Positions 38,583-48,349 of a stretch of 64,000 nucleotides of DNA are shown here, piece after piece (position 1 is the first letter of the stretch; every line of letters begins with the position of its first letter). The translations under genes were made by a program, and so were the position numbers. Where the stretch lies: contig NZ_JAPWKB010000019.1 of the NCBI RefSeq assembly GCF_028283785.1, forward strand, positions 144,001 through 208,000, given 5' to 3'. A model generated the notes under the pieces. That model ran no database searches and was not told the origin of the DNA. It saw nothing but the letters and a program-made list of their open reading frames with translations. This DNA comes from Paraburkholderia sp. Lineage in GTDB: Bacteria; Pseudomonadota; Gammaproteobacteria; Burkholderiales; Burkholderiaceae.

Positions 38583-39971
38583 TCAGGCGATGCGCTTCGC
38601 CAGTTCAACCGCCTTGCCGACATACGATGCCGGCGTCATCGCCAGCAAACGCGCTTTCGCGTCGTCCGGAATCGCGAGACCCGTGACGAAGCTTTGCAGC
38701 GCTTCGCGCGTGATGCCCTTGCCGCGCGTCAGTTCCTTCAACTGTTCGTACGGATTTTCGATGCCGTAACGGCGCATCACCGTTTGAACCGGCTCCGCCA
38801 GCACTTCCCAGCAGTTGTCCAGATCTTCGTTCAGACGCGCCGGGTTCACTTCGAGCTTGTCCAGACCGCGAATCAGCGCGTCGTACGAGAGCAGCGAATA
38901 ACCGAACGCGACGCCCATATTGCGCAGCACCGTCGAATCGGTCAGGTCGCGCTGCCAGCGCGAGATCGGCAGCTTGTCGGCGAGGTGACGCAGCGTCGCG
39001 TTCGCGAGGCCGAGATTGCCTTCCGAGTTCTCGAAGTCGATCGGGTTGACCTTGTGCGGCATCGTCGACGAACCGATTTCTCCGGCCTTCAGCCGTTGCT
39101 TGAAGTAACCGAGCGAGATGTAGCCCCACACGTCGCGATCGAGGTCGAGCAGGATCGTGTTCGCGCGCGAAATCGCGTCGAACAGTTCGGCCATGTAATC
39201 GTGCGGCTCGATCTGGATCGTGTACGGATTGAACGTCAGCTTCAGCCGCTGTTCGACGACTTCCTTCGAAAACGCTTCCCAGTCGAATTCCGGATACGCC
39301 GACAGATGCGCGTTGAAGTTACCCACCGCGCCGTTCATCTTGCCGAGCAGTTCGACCTTCTCGACACGTTCGATCGCGCGAGCCAGACGCGCCGCGACGT
39401 TCGCGATTTCCTTGCCGAGCGTGGTCGGGCTGGCCGGTTGGCCGTGCGTGCGCGACAGCATCGGCTGTTCGGCTTGCGCGTGCGCGAGCTTGACGAGACG
39501 TTGATGCACCGAGCGCAGCGCGGGCAGAATCACGTGCTCGCGCGCACCGGCCAGCATCAAACCGTGCGACGTGTTGTTGATGTCTTCCGACGTGCACGCG
39601 AAGTGGATGAACTCGCTCGCGCGTTCCAGTTCCGGCTGACCCTTGACCGATTCCTTCAGCCAGTATTCGACGGCCTTCACGTCGTGATTCGTCACGCGCT
39701 CGATGTCCTTGATGCGCGCGGCGTCGTGCGCGGTGAAGCGCTCGACCAGTTGCAGCAGGAATTGCTCGGCGTCGTCGGAGAAGCGGGGCACTTCGGCGAA
39801 ACCGGCGCGCGACAGCGCGATCAGCCAGTGAATCTCGACCGTCACGCGATGGCGCATGAAAGCCGCTTCCGAAAGCCAGTCGCGCAAGGCTTCGGTTTTC
39901 GACGCGTAACGGCCGTCGAGCGGGGAGAGCGCGGTCAGCGCGAACAGAGTGTCGGGGCGAGTATCGGACAT
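38583..39971 (-). CDS. purB: Adenylosuccinate lyase
   Basis: A 462-residue fumarase-superfamily lyase acting twice in purine synthesis (SAICAR to AICAR, and adenylosuccinate to AMP). The N-terminus (LTALSPLDGRYASKTEALRD) and ETHWL-like EIHWLIALS are PurB-specific. HFACTSEDINNTSH and LSRTHGQPASPTTLGKE are the substrate loops, and the signature GSSTMPHKVNPIDFENSEGN is intact. Length matches the long E. coli-type PurB. It is divergent from the LysR gene. Confidence 0.97.
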   Translation of the reverse strand: MSDTRPDTLFALTALSPLDGRYASKTEALRDWLSEAAFMRHRVTVEIHWLIALSRAGFAEVPRFSDDAEQFLLQLVERFTAHDAARIKDIERVTNHDVKAVEYWLKESVKGQPELERASEFIHFACTSEDINNTSHGLMLAGAREHVILPALRSVHQRLVKLAHAQAEQPMLSRTHGQPASPTTLGKEIANVAARLARAIERVEKVELLGKMNGAVGNFNAHLSAYPEFDWEAFSKEVVEQRLKLTFNPYTIQIEPHDYMAELFDAISRANTILLDLDRDVWGYISLGYFKQRLKAGEIGSSTMPHKVNPIDFENSEGNLGLANATLRHLADKLPISRWQRDLTDSTVLRNMGVAFGYSLLSYDALIRGLDKLEVNPARLNEDLDNCWEVLAEPVQTVMRRYGIENPYEQLKELTRGKGITREALQSFVTGLAIPDDAKARLLAMTPASYVGKAVELAKRIA

Positions 39972-40147
39972 GATGGGCTGCCGGAAGGCGCAATAGAACA
40001 GATGGAAAAGCAGGGAGAACCGCGAATTTTACCACCGTGCAACCGTTGCGCCGCGAACCGGCGCGCGGACGCGGCGCGCCGCTAGAATGGCGGGTTCCTG
40101 ACTGGCGTTCGTCAGCCGTCTATTTTGCATTCATCGCCGGGACCCGC

Positions 40148-41104
40148 ATGGAACTGAAATGGCTCGAAGACTTCGTTTCGCTCGCGGAGACGCGTAGTTT
40201 CAGCCGGTCCGCGGAATTGCGTCACGTGACGCAGCCAGCTTTTTCGCGGCGCATCCAGGCGCTCGAAGCGTGGCTCGGCACCGAGTTGATCGACCGTTCC
40301 GTCTATCCGACGCGGCTGACGGCGGCGGGCCAGGTGTTCTACGAGCAGGCGCTGGCGATGCTGTCGCAGTTCCACGAAGCGCGAACCTTGCTGCGCGGTC
40401 ATACCGCAACGCCCGCCGCGACGATCGAATTCGCGGTGCCGCATACGTTGTCGCTGACGTATTTTCCGCGCTGGTTGCAGCGTATCGAGGCGCAGCTCGG
40501 GCCGATCCACACGCGTTTGCGCGCGCTGAACGTGCACGACGCGGTGTTGTCGCTGGTCGAAGGCGGCTGCGATCTGGTGATGGGCTATCACCATCCGAGC
40601 CATCCGGTTGCACTCGATCCGGCGCGCTACGACATGCTCACGCTCGGCGTCGAAGCGATCAGCCCGTTTTCCGCGCCGGCACGCGCGGGCCGCGCGCGCT
40701 ACGCATTGCCGGGCACGCCCGACGAACCGGCGCCGTATCTGTCGTACACGCCGAACGCCTATCTCGGCCGGATGACCGAAGTGATCTTCGCGACCGCGCC
40801 GGAGCGGCTGTATCTGGATCGTCTGTATGAAACGGATATGGCCGAAGGTCTGAAGGCGATGGCGCTGGCCGGACACGGCATCGCGTTTCTGCCGCACAGC
40901 GCTGTCGAAGATGCCGTCGCCGACGGGCGTCTGATTCGCCTCGACCGCGCCACGCGCGGCGTCGCCGAAGGTCAGTTCACGCTCGAAATGGAGATTCGCC
41001 TGTATCGCGACAAGCTCGCCGCGCAAGGCGACGATCCGCGTCATGTGCTGGTCCGGCAACTGTGGGACGTGGTCGCGGCGGAATTGGCCTCGAACCCGCA
41101 ATAG
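40148..41104 (+). CDS. LysR-family transcriptional regulator
   Basis: A 318-residue LysR regulator. The winged helix-turn-helix is at residues 1-60 (MELKWLEDFVSLAETRSFSR, HVTQPAFSRRIQALEAWLG), followed by the linker helix and a periplasmic-binding-like effector domain (TIEFAVPHTLSLTYFPRWLQ; LKAMALAGHGIAFLPHSAVE). It lies upstream of gdhA on the same strand, with about 210 bases between, and upstream of purB on the other strand. The target is not shown by the sequence; gdhA or a divergent self-regulated promoter are both possible. Confidence 0.92.
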   Translation: MELKWLEDFVSLAETRSFSRSAELRHVTQPAFSRRIQALEAWLGTELIDRSVYPTRLTAAGQVFYEQALAMLSQFHEARTLLRGHTATPAATIEFAVPHTLSLTYFPRWLQRIEAQLGPIHTRLRALNVHDAVLSLVEGGCDLVMGYHHPSHPVALDPARYDMLTLGVEAISPFSAPARAGRARYALPGTPDEPAPYLSYTPNAYLGRMTEVIFATAPERLYLDRLYETDMAEGLKAMALAGHGIAFLPHSAVEDAVADGRLIRLDRATRGVAEGQFTLEMEIRLYRDKLAAQGDDPRHVLVRQLWDVVAAELASNPQ

Positions 41105-41316
41105 ATCTTTGCAGCGTTTGAAACCCGGGTTTCGACGCTGGCGTTGATGCGCGCATGCACCGCGCAAAGCCTTGCCGCTCATGACGTTAGCGACACGAAT
41201 TTACAGCTTCCGCAGCGTTATGCAAAAAAAACATAATGGGATAATCAAACGGCATTGGATTTCAAAAAGGGGTTTTTCGACAATGGCGCATCGGGTCAAA
41301 AACGCTTGGAGCGTGC

Positions 41317-42630
41317 ATGTCAACCACACCGCAGTCCGCCTCTTCCGCAGTCACCAATCAGTCCATCCCGTCTTATCTGCATAGCGACGATCTCGGCCCC
41401 TGGGGCAACTATCTGCGCCAGGTCGATCGCGTCGCGCCGTACCTCGGCTCGCTGTCGCGCTGGCTCGAAACGCTGAAGCGCCCGAAGCGCATCCTGATCG
41501 TCGATGTACCGATCGAACTCGACAACGGCACGGTGGCGCACTTCGAAGGCTATCGCGTGCAGCACAACGTGTCGCGCGGTCCGGGTAAGGGCGGTGTGCG
41601 GTATCACCAGGACGTGACGCTGTCGGAAGTGATGGCCTTGTCGGCGTGGATGTCGGTGAAGAACGCGGCGGTCAACGTGCCGTACGGCGGCGCGAAAGGC
41701 GGTATTCGTGTCGATCCGCGCACGTTGTCGCGCGGTGAACTGGAACGCATGACGCGTCGCTATACCAGCGAGATCGGCATCATCATCGGACCGAATACCG
41801 ACATTCCCGCGCCGGACGTCAACACGAACGAACAGATCATGGCGTGGATGATGGACACCTACTCGATGAACCAGGGCCAAACGGCCACGGGCGTTGTAAC
41901 CGGCAAGCCGATCGCGCTCGGCGGTTCGTTAGGCCGTAAGGAAGCGACCGGCCGTGGCGTGTTCGTGGTCGGCACCGAAGCGGCTCGCCGCACCGGCCTC
42001 GACATCGAAGGCGCGCGGATCGCCGTGCAGGGCTTCGGCAACGTCGGCGGCATCGCCGCGCGGCTGTTCCAGGAAGCGGGCGCGAAGGTCGTGGCCGTGC
42101 AGGATCACACCGGCACGCTGTATAGCGCCAACGGCATCGACGCGGTCGCGTTGCTCGATCACGTCGCGAAGAACGGTGGCGTCGGCGGTTTCGCGGAAGC
42201 GGACAGCATCGCGGCTGAAGACTTCTGGCGCGTCGAGTCGGACATCCTGATTCCGGCCGCGCTGGAAAACCAGATCACCGAAAAGAACGCGTCGCAGATC
42301 AGGACGAAGATCGTGGTCGAAGGCGCGAACGGCCCGACCACGACCGCCGCCGACGACATCCTGCGCGACAAGGGCGTGCTGGTGATTCCTGACGTCGTGG
42401 CCAACGCGGGCGGCGTGACGGTGTCGTACTTCGAATGGGTGCAGGACTTCTCCAGCTTCTTCTGGACCGAAGACGAGATCAACCAGCGTCTGGATCGCGT
42501 GATGCGCGAAGCGTTTGCGGCCGTGTGGCAAGTGTCGAGCGAGCAGAACGTGTCGGTGCGTACGGCGGCGTTTATCGTCGCGTGCAAACGGATTTTGCAA
42601 GCGCGCGAACTGCGCGGTCTGTATCCGTGA
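41317..42630 (+). CDS. gdhA: Glutamate dehydrogenase (Glu/Leu/Phe/Val family)
   Basis: A 437-residue amino-acid dehydrogenase that interconverts glutamate and 2-oxoglutarate plus ammonia. VSRGPGKGGVRYHQDV binds substrate, VPYGGAKGGIRVDP carries the catalytic Lys, and IGPNTDIPAPDVNT the active-site Asp. The NAD-binding domain has VQGFGNVGGIAARLF. Length and the GRGVFVVGTEA segment fit the catabolic hexameric type of 400-430 residues. Glutamate transport genes gltIJKL follow on the same strand after a strong terminator, so the two units act on the same metabolite but are transcribed separately. Confidence 0.95.
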   Translation: MSTTPQSASSAVTNQSIPSYLHSDDLGPWGNYLRQVDRVAPYLGSLSRWLETLKRPKRILIVDVPIELDNGTVAHFEGYRVQHNVSRGPGKGGVRYHQDVTLSEVMALSAWMSVKNAAVNVPYGGAKGGIRVDPRTLSRGELERMTRRYTSEIGIIIGPNTDIPAPDVNTNEQIMAWMMDTYSMNQGQTATGVVTGKPIALGGSLGRKEATGRGVFVVGTEAARRTGLDIEGARIAVQGFGNVGGIAARLFQEAGAKVVAVQDHTGTLYSANGIDAVALLDHVAKNGGVGGFAEADSIAAEDFWRVESDILIPAALENQITEKNASQIRTKIVVEGANGPTTTAADDILRDKGVLVIPDVVANAGGVTVSYFEWVQDFSSFFWTEDEINQRLDRVMREAFAAVWQVSSEQNVSVRTAAFIVACKRILQARELRGLYP

Positions 42631-42743
42631 TCCATCGCGCGAGATGAATCTTGCGTGATCTTTCCGTGACGCGTTCGGCCGGTCGTTTTGACCGGTTTGG
42701 ACACGTCCGGCCATGGTTCGTAAGACCGCGCGCATGACCCGGC

Positions 42744-42778
42744 GGGCGCCATCTTTCTGATGGCGCCCGTTTTTTTTT
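42744..42778 (+). terminator. Rho-independent terminator after gdhA
   Basis: A perfect 10-base stem (42744-42753 with 42759-42768), a 5-base loop and a nine-T run. Confidence 0.94.
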
Positions 42779-42878
42779 CAGATAGCCTGTGGCCCAATGC
42801 ACACAGGGTTCACAGCGATTACTTTCAAAACAGTTACTTTGCTAAACTGCGGCTGTTTCTGCCAAGGAGATCACCACA

Positions 42879-43772
42879 ATGAAGATGCAAAAAGCCGCGC
42901 TGCTGCTCGCGACGCTCGGACTGTTCGCTGTCGGCGCGCAAGCGCAAGACGCAGGCACGCTGAAAAAAATCAAAGATACGGGCGTCATTTCGCTGGGTCA
43001 CCGCGAATCGTCGATTCCGTTTTCGTACTATGACGACAAGCAGGAAGTCATCGGCTACTCGCAAGAGTTCGCGCTGAAGGTGGTCGAGGCGGTCAAGCAG
43101 AAGCTGAACATGCCCGGCCTGAAGGTCAAGCTCACGCCGGTCACGTCGCAAAACCGTATTCCGCTGGTGCAGAACGGTACGGTCGACCTCGAATGCGGCT
43201 CGACCACGAATAACCTCGAGCGCCAGCAACAGGCTGCGTTCTCGAACACCATCTTCGTGATCGGCACGCGCCTGATGACGAAGAAAGATTCCGGCGTCAA
43301 GGATTGGGCGGACCTGAAGGGCAAGACCGTCGTGACGACGGCTGGCACTACGTCCGAACGTCTGCTGCGCAAGATGAATCAGGACAAGAACATGGGCATG
43401 AACATCATCAGCGCAAAGGATCACGGTGAATCGTTCCTGACGCTGTCGAGCGGTCGTGCCGTCGCGTTCATGATGGACGATGCGCTGCTGGCCGGCGAAC
43501 GTGCGAAGGCGAAGGATCCGGAAACCTACGTGATCGTCGGTGCGCCGCAATCGCGTGAAGCGTACGGCTGCATGCTGCGCAAGAATGATCCGGAGTTCAA
43601 GAAGGTCGTCGACGACGCAATCGCCAAGGTCGAAACCTCGGGCGACGCCGACAAGATCTACAAGAAGTGGTTCGAATCGGCGATCCCGCCGAAGGGCTTG
43701 AACCTGAACTTCCCGGAAAGCGACGATATCAAGGCGCTGTACAAGAGCCCGAACGACAAGGCGATCGACTAA
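42879..43772 (+). CDS. gltI: Glutamate/aspartate ABC transporter substrate-binding protein
   Basis: A 297-residue periplasmic binding protein. The signal peptide (MKMQKAALLLATLGLFAVGAQA) is followed by a bilobed SBP_bac_3 domain: TGVISLGHRESSIPFSYYDD, QEVIGYSQEFALKVVEAV, TVDLECGSTTNNLERQQ, KGKTVVTTAGTTSERL. The CGSTTNN block is typical of GltI, which captures glutamate and aspartate. An AAGGAG site lies nine bases upstream of the ATG. It heads the gltIJKL operon; a hairpin with T-run after it should lower expression of the membrane genes. Confidence 0.95.
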   Translation: MKMQKAALLLATLGLFAVGAQAQDAGTLKKIKDTGVISLGHRESSIPFSYYDDKQEVIGYSQEFALKVVEAVKQKLNMPGLKVKLTPVTSQNRIPLVQNGTVDLECGSTTNNLERQQQAAFSNTIFVIGTRLMTKKDSGVKDWADLKGKTVVTTAGTTSERLLRKMNQDKNMGMNIISAKDHGESFLTLSSGRAVAFMMDDALLAGERAKAKDPETYVIVGAPQSREAYGCMLRKNDPEFKKVVDDAIAKVETSGDADKIYKKWFESAIPPKGLNLNFPESDDIKALYKSPNDKAID

Positions 43773-43801
43773 CCGTCCTCCGTCAGTTCATTGCGTCGCA
43801 C

Positions 43802-43839
43802 GAAACGGAAGGGGCCAAGCGCTTCTTCCGTTTCTTTTT
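43802..43839 (+). terminator. Intercistronic attenuator between gltI and gltJ
   Basis: A perfect 10-base stem (43802-43811 with 43825-43834), a 13-base loop and a five-T tail lie inside the operon, 16 bases before gltJ. This position is common after binding-protein genes, allowing more binding protein than permease to be made. Confidence 0.85.
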
Positions 43840-43854
43840 GTTGGAGTCTAGGTC

Positions 43855-44595
43855 ATGTCATATCACTGGAACTGGGGCATTCTGCTGAGTCCGGTCTCCA
43901 CCGGCGAGCCGACGACGTACCTCGGCTGGCTGCTGTCCGGATTCTGGGTGACGATTACGGTGTCGCTGGCAGCGTGGGTGATCGCACTGATCGTCGGGTC
44001 ACTGTTCGGCGTGCTGCGCACGGTGCCGGACAAAACCCTGGCTGGAATCGGCACCGTCTACGTTGCGATCTTCCGCAATATTCCGCTGATCGTTCAGTTC
44101 TTCGTCTGGTATCTGGTGATACCGGAGTTGTTGCCGGTTTCGATCGGCAACTGGTTCAAGCAACTGCCGCCGGGCGCGCAGTTCTTCTCGTCGTCCATTT
44201 TGTGTCTGGGACTGTTCACCGCCGCGCGGGTTTGCGAGCAGGTGCGCTCGGGCATCAACGCGTTGCCGCGCGGCCAGCGCGCAGCCGGTCTCGCGATGGG
44301 TTTCACGCAATGGCAGACGTATCGCTACGTGCTGCTGCCGGTCGCGTACCGGATCATCGTGCCGCCGCTCACGTCCGAGTTTCTGAACGTGTTCAAGAAC
44401 TCGGCGGTCGCATCGACGATCGGCTTGCTGGAACTGTCCGCGCAGGCGCGTCAGCTGGTCGACTACACGTCGCAGACGTATGAGTCGTTTATCGCGGTCA
44501 CGGTGGCGTACATGCTGATCAATCTGGTCGTGATGCAACTGATGCGCTGGGTCGAAACGAAGACCCGGCTGCCCGGCTATATCGGAGGCAAGTAA
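43855..44595 (+). CDS. gltJ: Glutamate/aspartate ABC transporter permease GltJ
   Basis: A 246-residue inner-membrane permease of the HisMQ family. The N-terminus (YHWNWGILLSPVSTGEPTTY) is typical of GltJ. FRNIPLIVQFFVWYLVIPEL and the coupling EAA-like loop ARVCEQVRSGINALPRGQRAAGLAMGF are present, with about five membrane helices. Its stop overlaps the gltK start by one base (TAATG), so translation is coupled. Confidence 0.94.
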   Translation: MSYHWNWGILLSPVSTGEPTTYLGWLLSGFWVTITVSLAAWVIALIVGSLFGVLRTVPDKTLAGIGTVYVAIFRNIPLIVQFFVWYLVIPELLPVSIGNWFKQLPPGAQFFSSSILCLGLFTAARVCEQVRSGINALPRGQRAAGLAMGFTQWQTYRYVLLPVAYRIIVPPLTSEFLNVFKNSAVASTIGLLELSAQARQLVDYTSQTYESFIAVTVAYMLINLVVMQLMRWVETKTRLPGYIGGK

Positions 44596-45272
44596 TGCAC
44601 CAATTCGACTGGAGCGGTATTCCGGGCGCACTGCCTACGCTGTGGACGGGCGCGATCGTCACGTTCAAGATCACGCTGATCGCGATCGTGTTCGGCATCT
44701 TGTGGGGCACCGTGATCGCGATCATGCGGCTGTCGTCGTTCAAGCCGTTCGAATGGTTCGCGAAGATTTACGTCACGGTGTTCCGTTCGATCCCGCTGGT
44801 GATGGTTCTGCTGTGGTTCTTCCTGATCGTGCCACAGCTGTTGCAGAACGTGCTCGGCCTGTCGGCGGATATCGACATCCGGCTGGCGTCGGCGATGGTC
44901 GCGTTTTCGCTGTTCGAAGCCGCGTATTACTCGGAAATCATCCGCGCCGGGATTCAGGCTGTGCCGCGCGGGCAGGTCAATGCCGCGTTCGCGCTGGGCA
45001 TGAACTACGCAACCGCCATGCGCCTGATCGTGCTGCCGCAGGCATTTCGCGCGATGGTGCCGTTGCTGCTGACGCAAGCCATCGTGCTGTTTCAGGATAC
45101 GTCGCTCGTCTACGTGATCAGCCTCGCCGATTTCTTCCGCACCGCCACGAATATTGGCGACCGTGACGGGACGAATGTCGAGATGGTACTGTTCGCGGGC
45201 GCGTGCTATTTCGTGATCTGCGTGGTCGCGTCGAGCCTTGTCAAAGGTCTTCAGAAAAAGGTCGCAAGATGA
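44595..45272 (+). CDS. gltK: Glutamate/aspartate ABC transporter permease GltK
   Basis: A 225-residue second permease of the HisMQ family. FRSIPLVMVLLWFFLIVPQL and the coupling loop EAAYYSEIIRAGIQAVPRGQ place it in the GltK group. It forms the membrane channel with GltJ. The end overlaps the start of gltL by ATGA. Confidence 0.94.
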   Translation: MHQFDWSGIPGALPTLWTGAIVTFKITLIAIVFGILWGTVIAIMRLSSFKPFEWFAKIYVTVFRSIPLVMVLLWFFLIVPQLLQNVLGLSADIDIRLASAMVAFSLFEAAYYSEIIRAGIQAVPRGQVNAAFALGMNYATAMRLIVLPQAFRAMVPLLLTQAIVLFQDTSLVYVISLADFFRTATNIGDRDGTNVEMVLFAGACYFVICVVASSLVKGLQKKVAR

Positions 45273-45994
45273 TCTCTATCAAAAACGTTTCGAAGTGGTA
45301 CGGCCAGTTCCAGGTGCTGACCGACTGCACGACGGAAGTGAAAAAAGGTGAAGTGGTGGTGGTGTGCGGACCGTCGGGTTCGGGCAAATCCACGCTGATC
45401 AAAACGGTCAATGGTCTCGAACCGTTCCAGAAGGGCGAGATCGTGATCAACGGTCAGGCGCTCGGCGACAAGAAAACCAATCTGTCGAAGCTGCGTTCGA
45501 AGGTCGGGATGGTGTTCCAGCATTTCGAACTGTTCCCGCATCTGTCGATCGTCCAGAACCTGACGCTCGCGCAGATCAAGGTGCTCGGCCGCTCGAAAGA
45601 CGAAGCGTCGGCGAAGGGCCTGAAGCTGCTGGATCGCGTCGGCCTGCGTGCGCATGCGGATAAATTCCCGGGCCAACTGTCCGGCGGACAGCAGCAACGC
45701 GTGGCGATTGCGCGCGCGTTGTCGATGGACCCGATCGCGATGCTGTTCGACGAACCCACGTCCGCACTCGATCCCGAAATGATCAACGAAGTGCTCGACG
45801 TGATGGTCGAACTCGCGCAGGAAGGCATGACGATGATGTGCGTCACGCACGAAATGGGCTTTGCGAAGAAAGTCGCGCACCGCGTGATCTTCATGGACAA
45901 GGGCTTGATCGTCGAAGACGACCGCAAGGAAGACTTTTTCGCGAATCCGAAATCGGATCGTGCGAAAGATTTTCTGGCGAAAATCCTGCACTGA
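45269..45994 (+). CDS. gltL: Glutamate/aspartate ABC transporter ATP-binding protein
   Basis: A 241-residue ABC ATPase that powers GltIJK. The Walker A motif is GPSGSGKST (near residue 33). The signature LSGGQQQRVAIARAL and Walker B MLFDEPTSALDPE follow, then the switch His in MCVTHEMGF. The start at 45269 overlaps the end of gltK by four bases; an upstream in-frame start lies inside gltK and is unlikely. A bidirectional terminator follows. Confidence 0.96.
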   Translation: MISIKNVSKWYGQFQVLTDCTTEVKKGEVVVVCGPSGSGKSTLIKTVNGLEPFQKGEIVINGQALGDKKTNLSKLRSKVGMVFQHFELFPHLSIVQNLTLAQIKVLGRSKDEASAKGLKLLDRVGLRAHADKFPGQLSGGQQQRVAIARALSMDPIAMLFDEPTSALDPEMINEVLDVMVELAQEGMTMMCVTHEMGFAKKVAHRVIFMDKGLIVEDDRKEDFFANPKSDRAKDFLAKILH

Positions 45995-46038
45995 TCGTTT
46001 CTGCCTGCATGCTGTCGCGGCGGTTTCAGCCGCCGCAG

Positions 46039-46073
46039 CAAAAAAAAGCCGCTTCGAAAGAAGCGGCTTTTTT
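46039..46073. terminator. Bidirectional Rho-independent terminator (gltL / amidotransferase)
   Basis: A perfect 10-base stem (46045-46054 with 46061-46070), a CGAAAG loop, an A-run on the left and T-run on the right lie between convergent genes. Confidence 0.92.
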
Positions 46074-46114
46074 ATTGGGCGGTCGAAGCCGCGTGGGTTC
46101 AGGACGTCATGATC

Positions 46115-47032
46115 TCAGGACTCGAACGCGGCGGCGTCGTCGGCGGCTTCGAGGTCGACTTCGACGATCTGCTGTTGCTGCGCAACCGTGGTCGCCGACG
46201 CGGACGGATCGCTCGACGGATTGCGCAGCTTGTCGAGCACCACTTGCGGCACCGGAATATTCACGCGTCCGACCACTTCGCCGTGCTGGAACATCAGCAG
46301 GTCGCCGGGATTGAAGGCGGTCCAGATTTCGTTGTCGGTCAACGGTTGGGTGGCGATCACCGCGACGCGATCTTCCGGCGTCGTGTACTTCGCGAAGTCG
46401 ATCGAAACGTCGGCATCGACCAGATGCGCGGTCGAAAACGGCCAGCGGCGCACGATGTAATGCAGATGCGTCGAGCAATGCGCGAACTGCGCCTGGCCAT
46501 TGGACATCAGAAAATTGAACACGCCGAATTGCGTGATCTCGCGCGTCAGCGATTCGAGCGCGGCGAACAGTTCGTCGAGCGGCGGTTCCGACGACGGGAA
46601 CGCTTTGCGCAGACCTTGAAGCAGCGCGCAAAACGCGAGTTCGCTGTCGGTGCTGCCGACCGGTTGATATACGCCGGTCAGGAACGGCGAATAGTCTTTC
46701 AGGTCGCCGTTGTGCGCGAAGATCCAGTGACGTCCCCACAGTTCGCGCATGAACGGATGGCAGTTTTCCAGCACGATCCGGCCTTGCGTGGCCTTGCGGA
46801 TATGCGCGATGGTGTTTTTGGATTTGATCGGATAACGCTTGACCATTTCGGCGATAGGCGATGTGGCCGATGCCTGATGATCGATAAACAGCCGGCACGC
46901 TTTTTCTTCGAAGAAAGCGATGCCCCACCCGTCAGCGTGATGATCGGTGACGCCGCCGCGCGCAGCGAAACCGGTGAACGAGAACGTGACGTCCGTGGGC
47001 GCGGCGCAGTTCATTCCGAGAAGTTGGCACAT
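46115..47032 (-). CDS. Class II glutamine amidotransferase (YafJ-like)
   Basis: A 305-residue N-terminal nucleophile amidotransferase domain protein. The catalytic Cys follows the initiator Met (MCQLLGMNC). DHHADGWGIAFFEE, IAHIRKATQG and the FAHNGDLKDY oxyanion segment match the class II fold; GSTDSELAFCALL is also conserved. There is no synthase domain, so the acceptor of ammonia is unknown, as for E. coli YafJ. The Gln/Glu-rich C-terminus is low complexity. It is convergent with gltL and divergent from pyrC. Confidence 0.88.
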   Translation of the reverse strand: MCQLLGMNCAAPTDVTFSFTGFAARGGVTDHHADGWGIAFFEEKACRLFIDHQASATSPIAEMVKRYPIKSKNTIAHIRKATQGRIVLENCHPFMRELWGRHWIFAHNGDLKDYSPFLTGVYQPVGSTDSELAFCALLQGLRKAFPSSEPPLDELFAALESLTREITQFGVFNFLMSNGQAQFAHCSTHLHYIVRRWPFSTAHLVDADVSIDFAKYTTPEDRVAVIATQPLTDNEIWTAFNPGDLLMFQHGEVVGRVNIPVPQVVLDKLRNPSSDPSASATTVAQQQQIVEVDLEAADDAAAFES

Positions 47033-47255
47033 GATGCTTGAACAGGGCGTGAAGAACGAGGCGATGGCCCGGTCCGGAACGACCTGGTCAGGGTGACCCG
47101 TTACAATATTGGTTTAGCCAAGCATATCATCGAGCCAGAAACGGCAAAAAGCGAAATTGACATGTGGAAATGCCGCAACTTACGAGTTCGCGGGACTTTT
47201 TACCTGTCGAACGCGTGATGCCGCCAAAGCCTTCAGAAAGCCCTCACTTTCCGCC

Positions 47256-48335
47256 ATGACCGCCGCCACTTCGTCTTCCACTTCCAGTCTGTCCGCCGCC
47301 TCGTTGACCATCGCCCGTCCCGACGACTGGCATTTGCACGTGCGCGACGGCGCGATGCTCGCGGCGGTGCTGCCGCACACCGCGCGCCAGTTCGGCCGCG
47401 CGATCATCATGCCGAACCTGAAGCCGCCCGTGACCACGACGGCGATGGCGCAGGCGTATCGCGAGCGGATCGTCGCCGCGATTCCGGCCGGCGTGAAGTT
47501 CGAGCCGCTGATGACGCTGTATCTGACGGACAACACGCCGCCCGACGAAATCCGCCGCGCACGCGAAAGCGGTTTCGTTCACGGCGTGAAGCTGTATCCG
47601 GCCGGCGCGACGACCAATTCCGACGCGGGCGTCACCGACATCATGAAGTGCGCGAAAACGCTCGAAGCGATGCAGGACGTGGGCATGCCGCTGTTGATCC
47701 ACGGCGAAGTGACGGATGCGTCGATCGACCTGTTCGATCGCGAGAAAGTGTTTATCGACCGTGTGCTGACGCCGCTGCGCGCCGCGTTCCCGGGTCTGAA
47801 GGTGGTGTTCGAGCACATCACGACCAAAGATGCGGCCGATTACGTGCGCGACGATACGTCCGCGCCGGGCCTGCTGGGCGCGACGATCACCGCGCATCAT
47901 CTGCTGTACAACCGCAACGCGATTTTCCAGGGCGGCATTCGCCCGCATTACTACTGTTTGCCGGTGTTGAAGCGCGAGACGCATCGGGTCGCGCTGGTCG
48001 AGGCGGCGACGTCGGGCAATCCGCGATTCTTCCTCGGCACCGACAGCGCGCCGCATGCGAAGGGTTTGAAGGAGCACGCGTGCGGCTGTGCCGGTTGCTA
48101 CACGGCGCTGCACGCGCTGGAGCTGTACGCGGAAGCCTTCGACAAGGCGGGCGCGCTGGGCAAGCTGGAAGGTTTCGCGAGTTTCTTCGGCGCAGACTTC
48201 TACGGTCTGCCGCGGAGCGAAGAGCAGGTCACGCTGCTGCGCGAGGAGTGGACGCTGCCGGTGGAAATCGCGGTTGGCGATACACCGGTCGTGCCGTTGC
48301 GCGGCGGTGAATCGATCGGCTGGCGCCTCGCCTGA
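47256..48335 (+). CDS. pyrC: Dihydroorotase
   Basis: A 359-residue dihydroorotase closing the pyrimidine ring in de novo synthesis. IARPDDWHLHVRDGAMLAAVL carries the HxH zinc site. NLKPPVTTT, GVKLYPAGATTNS (carbamylated Lys region) and LLIHGEV (metal His) follow, then VFEHITTKDAADYV and LGTDSAPHAKGLKE with the catalytic Asp. The start at 47256 matches family length plus a short Ser/Thr-rich leader. The DUF3025 gene starts 14 bases after the stop. Confidence 0.95.
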   Translation: MTAATSSSTSSLSAASLTIARPDDWHLHVRDGAMLAAVLPHTARQFGRAIIMPNLKPPVTTTAMAQAYRERIVAAIPAGVKFEPLMTLYLTDNTPPDEIRRARESGFVHGVKLYPAGATTNSDAGVTDIMKCAKTLEAMQDVGMPLLIHGEVTDASIDLFDREKVFIDRVLTPLRAAFPGLKVVFEHITTKDAADYVRDDTSAPGLLGATITAHHLLYNRNAIFQGGIRPHYYCLPVLKRETHRVALVEAATSGNPRFFLGTDSAPHAKGLKEHACGCAGCYTALHALELYAEAFDKAGALGKLEGFASFFGADFYGLPRSEEQVTLLREEWTLPVEIAVGDTPVVPLRGGESIGWRLA

Positions 48336-48349
48336 GTGCGGGCGGCGCG

